A DNA stretch of 64,000 nt from the NCBI GenBank assembly GCA_017654935.2, contig CM065699.1, positions 18,480,290-18,544,289 of the forward strand, in the 5' to 3' direction. The stretch comes from Phymorhynchus buccinoides (taxonomy: Eukaryota > Mollusca > Gastropoda > Neogastropoda > Raphitomidae). The notes under the pieces are model-generated. The model did no database searches, was not told the DNA's origin, and saw only the letters and a program-made list of their open reading frames with translations. Position numbers and translations under genes: made by a program. Below, piece after piece: positions 41,593 through 53,227 of the stretch (its first letter is position 1; the number at the start of each line of letters is the position of its first letter).

Positions 41593-41838
41593 ATTTTTTT
41601 TCATAAAGTCTAACAAATTTCAATTCAAACTGTAGTTCCTTTTCAAAACTTATCTTGTGTCCACTGGGAAAGTTATTGTGATTTGGTTCACTGTGTTTTG
41701 ATTTGATTTGTTTGAATGCTATTTATGACTTTATTTTGATGTGCATGCTATTTCTGTTTATGCTGAAATAGTTAAGTGTTGTTTGATACATTCAACTCAG
41801 CAGCTTTGTTTTTATTTTGAATAGTTGTATTTACAACC

Positions 41839-44203
41839 ATGGCTGAGATTGTTAAACTTAGGAGGGAACTTAAAGAATGGGGAGAATCTCTAGGAATGTC
41901 AGGCCAAGAGTTAGCAAATTTTGTCATATCTGAATATGACAAAGAGAAAACTCGCGAGGAGGCCGAGAAAGACAAACAGAGAGCTCATGAGGCTCAAGAG
42001 GCTGACAAAGCTCGGGAGGCTCAAGGCCGAGAAAGACAAACAGAGAGCTCATGAGGCTCAAGAGGCTGATAAAACTCGGGAGGCTCAGGAGGCTGAGAAA
42101 GACAAACAGAGAGCTCATGAGGCTCAAGAGGCTGATAAAGCTCGCGAGGAGGCTGAGAAAGACAAACAGAGAGCCCATGAGGCTCAAGAGGCAGATAAAG
42201 ATCGCGACGCTCAAGAGCAAATCCGTACTCATGAGTTAAGGCAGAGACAACTAGTGCAGGATGCCAAAAATAAAGAACTCGAACTTGAGGCCACTGAGCG
42301 GGAAAAAGCGCGAGACCATGAACTAGCTATGAAGCAGCTTGAAAACTCAGCAGACTCTGAGACTGCTGCCCCTCAAAATTTTCCCCCTCCCATTCATACC
42401 TCAGCCATGACCTTCACATTGGAGGCATTCAATGAGGCAACAGAGTCTATCGATGCATTCCTCGATAGATTTGAAAGACTGGCCCAGGAATTTGAGCTTG
42501 CTCCGGAAAAGTTCAACCTCAAGCTTGCCCAAAGTCTCAGGGGTGTGGCTTATGAGGTATACAGTAAACTTCCGTCAAGCCAAATTACCGACTACCCAGC
42601 TTTGAAAGAAGCCCTGCTCAACAGATACGAGTTGACAGCTGACGCCTACCGGAAAAAGTTCCGGTCAACCAGAAAAGGTAGGGGAGAGTCCTATGCCCAA
42701 TTTTCAGATAGACTGGGGAACTATCTGACTAAATGGGTGTCCCTTTCTGCAAAATCAGAGTCCTATGAGGATTTACGGGAACTGATGGTTGGCGAGCAAC
42801 TGCGCGAAACCATGTCCCCAGAGTTACGCACCTTTACTGCCGAACAAGGTGCCACAACTCTGGCTGACCTCATCCAGCTAAGTGATAGGTACACTCTAGC
42901 CCATGATGAACCTAGCGCCCCTAAAAGGCCAAAACTACAGCAAGTAGTTGGGTCCACTGCTTCACAGCAGAGCAGGTTTAACCCCAACTCCAAAAGTGGG
43001 TCAAACGGTTCTACCCATGAACGACAACCACTGGGACAACCCTTGTTCTGCTCATACTGCAAGTCGAACACCCACAATCGGGATGACTGCAGGAAACTTG
43101 CTTACAAGCGGCAAAATGTTGCAACTATGCAAGTCGTCTCGACTTCGCAGAACTGCACAAACCCCTCCCCAGTACAGTGTCCAGGCACACCGTCAGTCGT
43201 TGGACAGGCGACTGTCAACAACATCCCTGTTCAGTGTCTCTATGACACTGGACTGTCATGCGACGCCATCGTCTGCGGATCCCTAGTCCCCGCGTCAGCA
43301 TACACGGGAGACTTCATCTCTCTGCAAGGCCCTGATGCTGCAATCCCCCCTTCCACTTTGCCAGTCGCCATAATCAATGTCGACACCAGATATGTTAAGG
43401 GACCCATCAAGGCAGTGCTCATGGACAGTCCTGTCTATGACCTCATACTGGGATCACAGTATGTGTTTTTAGGGCACCCCTCTCAACCTGCTATTGTTTC
43501 AGCAGGATTCCCTTCTCCCCAATCCACAAACCAACTCCCTCCCTCCTTCCCAAAGAGCAAATCTCCCTCAGCAGGGAAGAAACCTCTCAACGCGGCAAAC
43601 CAAATTGCCGCGCGAGCCAATCCAGATTGTCCCAAGTCCCCAAGTCCGCCACAACTTGGAAAATCCTTCCCAAGGAATGTCCGCCTAACGACCCAAGACC
43701 ACTCGCCACAGGTACCTCAGGTGAAAGGCAGCACTGTACCCGCAAACACCCACCGAAGGTACTATCGGGACAGGCCGCCGCACGTACAGCCGTCACCTAC
43801 CCCTCCCTTTCAGCGAGTGGCAGTCGACTTGGTCGGGCCTCTACCTAAACGGAAGAAGAAATTCCGGTACATAGTCACCGTGGTCGACATATGTACCATG
43901 CAGTGCGATGCCGCCCCAATCTCCTCACTTGATGCTAGTCAGATAGCTGCGGCACTCAAAGCCATTTTCGCCCGAATCGGCCTACCAAACCACATCATCA
44001 GCAATGATGAATCCAGGCTAAAGGGGAAACTCAGGCAAGAGGTGTTTGCTATTCTGCAATCAACCTTGGGACAACTCAACACAGGATTGCCGCACCAACC
44101 TCAGTCGGAATCCATTCCACTGATCTCTAACCCACCTGCTCCTTTGAACTCTGTGTTGCGACCAGATGTTCCACCATTCCAGCCGACCCAGTCTCCCCAC
44201 TAA
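41839..44203 (+). CDS. gag-protease-partial integrase ORF of the LTR element, frameshifted
   Basis: The natural start is probably ATG 41839 (acaaccATGG), but a frame change near 42020-42030 splits a 71-codon 5' frame from the long frame open from 41921 to 44203 (760 codons). In long-frame numbering: Glu/Lys-rich coiled-coil repeats of about 20 residues (36-95), a helical gag region resembling the SCAN-related capsid of Ty3/gypsy elements (about 164-326), a CX2CX4HX4C zinc knuckle (377-390), a protease with DTG at 442-444 and DLILG near 507, and an integrase core with Asp at 636 and 696. The HHCC domain, catalytic Glu, RT and RNase H are not seen. The stop is TAA. Confidence 0.82.
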
Positions 44204-44287
44204 TTTGTCCCTGTCGCCCAAGTCGAAAGTGGAGTCGGCGTTCCACAGGAAGATTCCGGTACCAGAATCTTTTCTTCGGGGGGCCTC

Positions 44288-46039
44288 TGTGACGTAAGTG
44301 TCCCGCGCGACCCACTTTCTTTATTTCTTATCTACACCCCCCCCCCCCCCCCCCCCCCCTCCCCTCCCCCCCCTCGCCTTTACATTTCTCTGTCCAGCCG
44401 CCACGTTAATTGCCCCGCTGCTTCAAACGAACGCCGCGGAAGGGCGTTATCTCTTTCTTCCCGGTCGGCACGTACCATCTACCGAGGTTACCTCCCTTCA
44501 CCCCCCCCCCCCCCCCCTTTTCTACCGGCTCATCACAAGAAAGTGACAACCGAGGTTATTTCCCTTTGAAGATGGTTTTGCTTTTGAATCACAAGGTTAG
44601 GAATGTCAGGAATGTGCTAAGGATGGAATAGGCGCGTGATTGTTCAGTACATTTAGAACAGCAATCTTGTGACGTGTGGACTGTAATACACCAATAGCAG
44701 GCTTTCATTGTTTGAAAGTGAAGGCTATAATTGGAGTGGTGAGAAAAAGTTGTCACACAAGATGCTGAAACGTAGCTAGAGCAACACTCACAACCAGTCA
44801 TCATAAGCCCACTAGTAAGTATTATTGATGGCAGGTGATTGAGATCTTGTTTGTTTGACTCTAGTTTTGATCTAGATCCTATGTTCAATGATGAATAAGG
44901 AGTAGATAGATATGTTATAGAAAAGAAGTGGTAAACATTCTATTCTATTTATGTGCACTGATTATTTGTGTGTGTGTGTTTTTGACTTGAACACTTTTGG
45001 TACCAGAACCGGAGTTTATGCCTACTAACCCTTTTGTCTATTTTTAGTAGGAAACCTATGGGCCGCAATCTTGCACTATTTTTAGTAGGAAACCTATGGG
45101 CCGCAATCTTGCACTTTATGATACCATTCCTTTCCAGGTGTTGGATGGAGAGTGATGTTGTCTTGATCACCTTTTATGTTTTACTGATCTCAGTTTGTTA
45201 ACTGAAATTCAGTTTATTTATTAACTACATGTAGTGCTATTGTACAAGGGAAGCCTTCAAGCCGGTTGGGATTCACTAATTCCCTGCCGACTGAAGCCCC
45301 TTGTCTCTAAGCCATAGAGATCTACATCCACCTTCTCCTGTGATTATCAGCAGGGCATCGTGGGCCGGACGATCATCCCGGACTCCACCAAGCATCAAGA
45401 CGGGTCCGTCGCCAAGACAACCTGCACCCAGAATCCGCGAGGAGACCACGCTTGAACCGTGCCATCCCGCGAAGCCGTAATAGGAACGACTGGGAGCTAC
45501 TCTCACCTGACGAGCAAGCCCAGAACTTCAAACAGCTAAGTCTACCTGACTGCGCCAATCATTTGAACTTTCCTACGGACAATAAACGTAATTAGTAACC
45601 CTTCCGGCATGGGGCGAACCTTATAGAAAGACAAAAGTCTTGTGAATCCTTTCGGATTTCATTGTGTTTTAACCATATTTTGTTTTGGCGCCATTGAGCT
45701 GCTTTATTATTATTGTTGCATAATCTTATGCAGATTTTGGGAGTAAATAAAATACAAGTGTCAAATAATCCTGAACCCTTTGGTCAGACTGATGAGAGTG
45801 GGAGTCTTGTAATTTCATGTAAAACCCTACTTCTCTCTGTCTGCCATTTAGAGCAATTCAACCACTTGTATTTCTTACAACCATCTGACGAGCCAGAACC
45901 CGGGCACAAATATAAATTTATTAGATGAAAAGGGGCCGGGAAAGTTGCTCATCTCCCATACCCTAGAGAAGTGGGCTAAAGGCAAATTATCTAAAGTCTT
46001 CCCTAGGGACTTAGCCTTTTAACCCATTACCTCGTCACA
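44288..46039 (+). repeat. 3' LTR
   Basis: The region identical to the 5' LTR begins at 44305. The preceding TGTGACGTAAGTGTCCC may be the true LTR start (TG...CA) that was lost from the 5' copy. A short ggggggcc stretch just upstream is the only candidate polypurine tract and is weak. It contains the same ~39-bp internal duplication. It ends gtcaca, then host sequence gatacg resumes. Confidence 0.85.
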
Positions 46040-46750
46040 GATACGCGACGTTAAACTGAACTTCCATCCTATTTAAGTGCAGCGGAAATCTGATAAGTCA
46101 ACATTGAAAGTACTGAAATGTCATATTGAGACAGTCGATATTTTCAGATGAAAAGAAATGTTTTGCAACGAGAAGGGGTAAACTGGGACCCAGAAATGAT
46201 TGCGATTTATCCTAATTTTTTGGTGGTACCCGTTCTTGAGTGAGCTGATTTCCACTCTACTACTGAGTACCTCAACTACTTGTACTATTACTATAGAATG
46301 GAACCTCCCTTATAAGACCTATTATAAGACACCCTCCCACATAAGACTTACTTCTCCGAGACATTGCCCTTCTTTGTAAGTACAGTGGAACCTCCATTAT
46401 AAGACCTCCCATTATAAGACTCCTTCCCATATAAGACCTACTTCTCTGAGACATTGCCCTTCTTTGTAAGTATTAAAATTACCTCTCTTATAAGACCCCT
46501 GCCTTATAAGATCTCACTTTGGATGATTTTTGAAGGTCTTATATGGGAGGTTCCACGGTGTTAAAATTACCTCCCTTATAAAACCCCTCCCTTATAAGAC
46601 CTCAGTTTTGGATGATTTTTGAAGGTCTTATAAGGGAGGTTCCACTGTAATTATTATTCTGTGTGAATTGTAAGTTTTATTTTTTGTTGTTGATAGACCC
46701 GTGTGAACTGTCCAATCTCTGGTATACAATGATGCTGTGGTTGTGTGCAG
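46040..46750. other. Intron 9 end, second copy
   Basis: Follows 18203-18915, including the cttataagacc cluster and the Tigger/pogo-like MITE (46381-46649). No gene. Confidence 0.6.
46381..46649. mobile_element. Tigger/pogo-like MITE (second copy)
   Basis: Same ends TACAGTGGAACCTCC and GGAGGTTCCACTGTA as 18546-18814, differing by a few bases and one or two single-base indels. Confidence 0.75.
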
Positions 46751-46825
46751 ACGGTGATGGTGGTCTCCACCATCCTGGAACGAAACCCAGAGCTGACCTT
46801 TGACCAGGCGGTCATGCTGGATTCG
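46751..46825 (+). CDS. PHKB: PHKB exon 10, second copy
   Basis: Identical by eye to 18916-18990, with the same TTGTGTGCAG acceptor and GTGCGG donor, encoding the VVSTILERNPELTF segment. The surrounding intron differs from the first copy mainly in CA-repeat length. Confidence 0.9.
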
Positions 46826-48376
46826 GTGCGGGACAATATCTTTCTTTCTTTTTTTTCCTGTTCTTCTGCTTTCTTCTGTTTTCGTCTATCTGTAGTCAGT
46901 CATGCTGGGTATGTTACAGACTGTTGTCAGCTTCTTCCTATAATATTCCTATAATATTAGGCTTTTAAAAAATGTCATGTCTTTGTAGAATATCCATGCT
47001 CATGCCTAAATGCATGTGTAGATGCCTATGTGCATGCATGCACACATACACGCACGCATGCATGCACGCTTACACATGCTCACACACGCACACACACGCA
47101 CACGTACACACACACGCACATGCACACGCACACACACACACACGCACACGCACACACACACACGCACACACACGCACACACACACACACCACACACACAC
47201 TTGTTAGCCAGAGCTAGACTTAGACAAACCTGATCGCGATGACGTGGTCATGATATAGTGCACCATTGTTAAAACGACACAATCAGTGGAGACCCCCTTC
47301 CCAAGAGAGTGGGGAGAGCGTGGTGAAGGGAGCGCAGCCCCCCCCCCCCCCCCCCTGAAACTGAAGCATTTTGTATTATATAAAGAAGCAAACTCTTCAT
47401 CTCCTGACCAGAAAACAGGGTCTTTCACAAGCCGAATAAAATTAATGGCATGCTTACTTCTCCACTGATTGTGCCCCCATATTTCCGGTTTTTGATTCTG
47501 GAAAGTTGGCAGGTATGGGTCTGAGATTTGGAAGATTGAGAAGAGAGAGAGAAAGTGTGTGTGTGTTGAAGGGGAGAGAGAGACAGGGGGAGATTGATCA
47601 TGAGGGGAGGAAGAGGGGGGCGGGGAGGAATTCTCTTTGTATGCATGCACATGCATGTGTATATTTTGGTTAGTGTTTTAGGAGAATGCTGTTGTACACT
47701 TGGGTGGAATTAGTTCAGAAATGATCCTGAAACCAGGAATGAAAAAATTAATTAAAAAAGTCTTCAGAAATGGCCATCTTTTTTTTTTACACAATCAGAT
47801 ATGTTGTCTTTTAGCAGACAGAAATAAGATGATAGACATGCAATGCTAATGTAACTAGCACACACATAAACCTCCCCCCCCCCTTCCCATTCCCCACAGA
47901 CCCAGATACTGAAAAAATATGTCCACCACTTCAGGAATCGGGGAAATGTTGCATGGGAATGGAAACATTCAGAGGACAGGAATGAGAGAATTTTTTACTT
48001 TCACCCATGTGTACCGTATTTTTCTGGACTATAAGGCGATACTTTTTTTCCCAAGACTCAGACCCCTGCGCCTTATAATGTGACTGATGAAATAGTAAGA
48101 AAATATAGTAACAAAATCTGAAATTTAGGGAAAATTTGGCGCCTTATAGTCCGAAAAATACAGTACATAAAAGTCTCATAAACCTTTATTATTATTATTA
48201 GGTACTTTATAGTCACAGAGGCGTCTCTGTGAAATTCGGGTTGCTCCCAACTTTTTTTTTTTTTTTTGCATGCGAGTTTTGTGTGACTGATGAGAGGGGG
48301 GGAGGGGGGTTAACTTTTGACCAATTGACAACTTTTCCTTGCCACTGGGTTTAACGTGTGCTAAGTGCATGGGCAC

Positions 48377-48410
<34 letters not shown>

Positions 48411-48570
48411 TCCACGTTCAGACCGTAAGGCCTAGTGTAAAGCGAGAGGAAAAATCCCCTGTACCCAGGTTCGAACTCGGGTTTATTTGACACGAAGCGA
48501 ACGCGTTGCCACTCTACACTCTGTTGCCCTTCTTGTTGATGTTCTGGTGTTGTTTGGTTGTTGTGTTCAG
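46826..48570. other. Intron 10, second copy
   Basis: Follows 18991-20758: CA microsatellite (47035-47200, shorter than in the first copy), poly-C run (47338-47355), MITE (about 48012-48165) and minus-strand SINE (about 48184-48520). No gene. Confidence 0.6.
48184..48520 (-). mobile_element. tRNA-derived SINE, minus orientation (second copy)
   Basis: Counterpart of 20367-20706, with the same gttcgaacc B box (minus strand), body and (taa)n tail. The internal poly-T is shorter. Confidence 0.6.
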
Positions 48571-48771
48571 CTGCTGATGGAGGCGTTCGGGGAGTACAAG
48601 AAGGACCAGGGGCTGGAGGACATCGGTGAGAAGGAGGGCCTGCGGCGCTTCTTCAACATGCCGCCCAACGTGCGCAACGGCACCACCACCTACATCAGCC
48701 GCGTGGTCATGAAGCACCTGCTGTCCGGGGACATCCACGTCATGGCCGAAGACATGTGCCTGCTAGCGTGA
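48571..48771 (+). CDS. PHKB: PHKB terminal exon 11, second copy
   Basis: Identical by eye to 20759-20959, including the CLLA C terminus and TGA (48769-48771). The array that follows (48785-49340) keeps the same number of coding-core units but differs in unit details. For example its second and third units are identical to each other, where the first contig has a catggccgaagacgtg variant. Confidence 0.92.
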   Translation: MLMEAFGEYKKDQGLEDIGEKEGLRRFFNMPPNVRNGTTTYISRVVMKHLLSGDIHVMAEDMCLLA

Positions 48772-48784
48772 TCTGTTGTTCTGT

Positions 48785-49350
48785 TCATGTTCAGAGCATG
48801 GTTCTTTGGGCGACTGTTTTTTAATTGCCTACTGTCCGGGGACATCTGCGTCATGGCTGAAGACATGTGCCTGCTAGAGTGATCTGTTGTCTTCTTCAGG
48901 TTCAGAGCATGATTCTTTTGGCGACTGTTTTTTAATTGCCTACTGTCCGGGGACATCTGCGTCATGGCTGAAGACATGTGCCTGCTAGAGTGATCTGTTG
49001 TCTTCTTCAGGTTCAGAGCATGATTCTTTTGGCGACTGTTTTTTAATTGCCTACTGTCTGGAGACATCCACATCATGGCCGAAGACATGTGCCTGCTAGC
49101 GTGATCTGTTGTCTTCTTCATGTTCAGAGCATGATTCTTTTGGCGATGAATTTCGACTTTTTTAATTGCCTACTGTCTGGAAGCATCCGCGTCATGTCCG
49201 AAAACATATGTCTGCTAGCGTGATCTGTTCTGTTTTCATGTTCAGAGCATGATTCTTTTGGCAATGAATTCCGACTGTTTTTTAATTGCCTACTGTCCGG
49301 AGACATCCGCGTCATGGCCGAAGACGTGTGCCTGCTAGCGTGATCTGTTG
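48785..49350 (+). repeat. Terminal-exon-derived array (second copy)
   Basis: Same ~110-bp units carrying the GDI-VMAEDMCLL-stop sense as 20973-21560. Coding cores lie near 48832, 48945, 49058, 49171 and 49291. Unit-to-unit similarity is higher than in the first copy, suggesting exchange between units. Confidence 0.88.
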
Positions 49351-49383
49351 TCTTTTTTTTATGTTCCGAGTTGGCTGTTTTGA

Positions 49384-49772
49384 TACAGTGGAATCTCCCT
49401 ATTAAACCCCTTGACTGCCAGAGAAATTTGAAGAAAAAAATCATTGTACAAATCATGACATGAAAAAGACAACTGATAGAGCCAATCTGGTAAAAATGGT
49501 CTGGGGATATAACTCTCTTGACTGTGTTAGAGCAAAAGCCAGCATATGTTATTCCTCTTCTTCTGATGACGTCATCAGTGATGTCATTAAGTCAGTACGT
49601 GATACCTTATATGGCAGGCAGTCAAATATAAGACCTTCCACTTAAGACCTACTTCTCTAAGACAGTGCGCTTCTTTGTAAGTACTAAAATTACCTCCCTA
49701 TTGCAACTCCCTCCCTCTTAAAAGCTTATTTTGGATAGGTTTTCAAGGTCTTAATTGGGGGGTTTCACTGTA
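49384..49772. mobile_element. Tigger/pogo-like MITE (second copy of 21572-21968)
   Basis: Ends tacagtggaatctccc and ggggtttcactgta, with the same internal blocks and a short deletion near 49545 relative to the first copy. Confidence 0.7.
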
Positions 49773-49984
49773 TATGATTCTTTTGGCAATGAATTTTGAC
49801 TTGTTGAATTGCCTGCTGTCCGGAGACATCCACATCACGGCTAAAAACATTTGCCTTCTCTTGTGCTCTGTTATTCTGTTGTTCGTTTTTTGTGTTGATT
49901 CTTGGTTTTGATTATCTGGGCTCCCAATTTCCCACAATTTCACGAATGTCAGCTAAAATTCTAAAATGAAGTCCTTGGAAAAAA

Positions 49985-50610
49985 GTTATTTGTCAGGTTT
50001 CGAAGAGATGGAAAAGATATCTAAGACATAAGTGGAGCAAATTGACAAGTTCAGGTGATATTGATAATGTTATTTGTCAGGCATTCGAAGAGATGGAATA
50101 AAGATATCTAAGACATAAGTTGAGCAAATTGACCAGTTCAGGTGAAAATGTTTTTTGTCAGGCATTCGAAGAGATTGACATAAATGGAGCAAATTGACCA
50201 GTTCAGGTGACAATGTTATTTGTCAGGTATTCGAAGAGATGGAATAAAGATCTGAAACATTATTAATAGAGCATTGAGCCCTGGGGTAGTCTTTATTGTT
50301 TCAACTCTAAACTGGTACAACCTGACATCTTAAATCAGCAACAGTTAGAAAAGACTGATAAAGCCCGTTCTTAACTGAGCGAACTCTAGAATCCTGGTTC
50401 GCCGGAATGTTCGTGTACGAATAGGAATACGATCAGTACGGACAAGTTTTTGTCAGGCATTCGAAGAGATGGAACAACAGCGCGATTAATGGATTTCAAC
50501 GATCATTTAAACTGATATCTAAGTCAGCTATGGACATTGAAATGGAGGAGGAGTTATCAAATTGACCAGTTCAGGTGACAATGTTATTTGTCAGGTATTC
50601 GAAGAGATGG
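49985..50610. repeat. Minisatellite with rearranged units
   Basis: Counterpart of 22185-22470 but longer. After four units a ~100-bp foreign stretch (about 50360-50450) is followed by another tgtcaggcattcgaagag unit, a second unrelated stretch and a final unit. The block around gaacattattaatagagc is duplicated (about 50256 and 50627). Confidence 0.6.
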
Positions 50611-50759
50611 AATAAAGATCTGAAACATTATTAATAGAGCATTGAGCCCTGGGGTAGTCTTTATTGTTTCAACTCTAAACTGGTACTATCACAACCTGAC
50701 ATCTTAAATCAGCAACAGTTAGAAAAGACTGATAAGGTATAGGCCTACATTTATTTTGA

Positions 50760-51555
50760 AGGATACAAATAAAAGCTACAGTGCTGTACTATCACTCCGC
50801 CAATTTCAGACATTCTTTTTACATTTTTCAGAGTTTTACTTTTTTTGTCAGCCCAGTATGACATTTTGGGTGTTGAATGTTGAAGATCAGGGAGCATTTT
50901 GAGTTATCATTTTGCCTGTTTTTTGTTGTTTTCATTTCATTGTTTCATGTTGATAACACTCCTGCTTTCTTTTTCCATTATAGCTAGATTTATTGTTTTA
51001 GAGTTTGGTTTGTGTTCCAGTAGTATTGTTTTCATGTAGCATGGGTGACTAGAATATGAATTTTGCGCATATTTAACACACACACATCGGCCATGTCATG
51101 CTGTCTGGAGACATCCATAGCATGGCTGAGGATGTGTGTCTACTCTGGTGGTCTGTGACTGATCCCTGCTAATGTGTGCTATCTTTATTTGATTAGAAAG
51201 AGTGGAGAGCGTTTTCAATCGTATTTTGCCTGTGTTTTCGGTTTTCATTTTATTCCTTCTTTTCTTTATTGCACTCCTGCTAATTTTAAGTTTGAGATTT
51301 TTTACTACAGTTGACTTTCTTCTTGCCTAGTATGACTTTGTATGCTGAATGTTGAAGATTGGAGAGCATATTGAACCATCATTTTGCTTGTTTTCATTGT
51401 TTGCATTTTTTCGTTTCGTTTTGATTAAGCACCTGTGGTGGGTTTTTTTTTTTTATGACTACTTATATTGTTTGGGGGGGGGGGGGGGGGGGTCTAAGGG
51501 TGTGCAGGTGTGCACATGGTACTGATATATTATTTGTATGCTATTGCAGCACATT

Positions 51556-51594
<39 letters not shown>

Positions 51595-52843
51595 ATGTTG
51601 TACTCCAGTAGCTTTGGGTTTCATGTTGTATGGGAGACTAGATGATTATTTTGTTATGCTATTTGACGATCTACATCAGCCATGTGGTGGCTGTGGGGGC
51701 AGCTGTTATCTGGGTACATCCCCACTATGATGGAAAACATGTACTTACTCTCATGATCAGTTAGTCTGTTGTTGAATCAGTTTTTGTGTTGATGTTTTTG
51801 TAGTTTTTTTCTGGTTATGCATGATTCTTTTCATTATTAAATGTGCACACTGATGGGTGAGTTTTTGTAAGAAAACACGAGGTTTGTCAAACCTAGATCG
51901 ACTTTGATTAAGACACAAGGAGGATGACGAACTCTTGAACGAACGATCAAGAGTTCGTCGAACCCTCCGAACCAGATCACCAGGAAAACACCCTTTACAG
52001 AAGATCGCAACACTCACTCTGCTTGTTTCCTTGAAATCAAACCGTCAGATCGGCGATTCCTCCTTGGCGGTGGTGCTTGAAGTCAAATTATTTCGCTGAA
52101 AGAGAAGGCGTGTGCCGTCTCTTTTGTAATGGCCGCCTGAGTTTAGACCAACTTTGTTTGCACAAATTTAACATTTTTGCAATACAAGCCTTTTTCTTTT
52201 CTTTTTTTTTATATGGTTTATCTAAAAGAGTTCGCTCACAACAAAGGAAATAGCTCCTCTTTTTTTTTTTTACTGCACTACAAAAAAGAAAACGCTTCAA
52301 CCACAATGGAATTAGCATCTACCCACCCCATCCAAAATGGCTACTCTCTCCGGCATCCCCGCCAAGGAGGAATCGCCATTTTGACCAAATTGTTTTTTTG
52401 AATTTCTAGGAAACCAGAGCAAAGTGAGTGTTGCGATCTTTGTAAAGGGTGTTTTCCTGGTGATCTCGACGTGTTTCCTGCAAAAACTCATCTGTCAGGG
52501 TCCACCTTTTTAAGGGTGAACATTTGACAGCATTTGGAACCGTGTTTGATATCTTGCTGACATTTTCACTATACTGTTATTCTTCCACAAGTTTGATTTG
52601 GATTCCAGAAGCATTGTTTTATAGTATTTTGTATGGGTGACTGATTCAAAAGATCACAGTCATCACAGGTATTTTGTTTGTTTGTAAGGGCCCGTTTATA
52701 GTAAGGGCATTTTCTTTTGAACATTACGAAAAGTTAAGTCACCGTTCTACCTTTCTGCTTTCCTCCCTCAAATTGTACTTCCTTTTTCTTGTCTTCTTTT
52801 TTTTCTGTAGAATTTTTGGGGGCTGAGATTTGTAGGGATTTTT
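50760..52843. other. 3' flank, second copy: poly-G, CA repeat, fold-back element
   Basis: Follows about 22590-24525. The poly-G tract is shorter (51474-51492) and is followed by an extra ~100-bp stretch with (CA)n at 51560-51591. The fold-back element (about 51850-52500) contains an extra hairpin-bearing insertion at about 51877-51972. No gene. Confidence 0.55.
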
Positions 52844-53227
52844 GTTTGTGGCTCAAGCCACAAACCTATAACTCACTTTGTCAGTCGGTCGGTCTGTCGG
52901 TCCAAAATTGTCGCACTTCAAATCTAGGCTACACTTCTGGCCGCTCTTTAAAATGCTGTATTTTAAAAGCGTACAAAATAATAAACATACGTAATACAGA
53001 CACTACAACAGACACGACGAGTATGCGGTGCTTCTTTTGATGAGTATAAGTAGGATACATAACATAGTTTTAAATGTTTTCCAAAAGATATAAAAAGTTA
53101 CGAAATGGTGCAGAGATAACATTCTGGTTTACAGATTAAAATTATTGAAAAGCCAGGGGAGGTAACTCATGATTGGAGTGGTAAAAATAGACCGCGTGCC
53201 ACAAACTGTTGCGATTTCGCGCTTGGT
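52844..53227. mobile_element. ~380-bp insertion unique to second copy
   Basis: The first contig runs uninterrupted from gatttgtagagattttt to acatagaaattggg (about 24510-24548). Here that is split by a segment beginning gtttgtggctcaagccacaaac (itself palindromic) and ending near gtgccacaaactgttgc and cgcttgg. gtttgtggc ... gccacaaac could be short inverted ends. No ORF. Family unknown; it may be a MITE. Confidence 0.5.

Larger units (their letters stand above)
39819..46039 (+). mobile_element. Non-autonomous LTR retrotransposon
   Basis: A 6.2-kb element absent from the matching first-contig site (18100-18203). The LTRs (39819-41566 and 44288/44305-46039) are near-identical and end in cctcgtcaca. 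A primer-binding site resembling tRNA-Pro follows the 5' LTR (41573-41592). A single gag-protease-partial integrase reading frame occupies 41839-44203; reverse transcriptase and RNase H are missing. The 5' LTR lacks about 17 bases of the 3' LTR's start (TGTGACG...), and no target duplication is visible. It is probably mobilised in trans by a Ty3/gypsy-group relative. Confidence 0.9.

Noticed and set aside
41921..42060. ATG at 41921 as the true start of the gag ORF
   Set aside because: The first ~35 residues in that frame are an out-of-frame reading. The coiled-coil repeats and a good start context are in the frame beginning at 41839, joined across a frame break near 42025.
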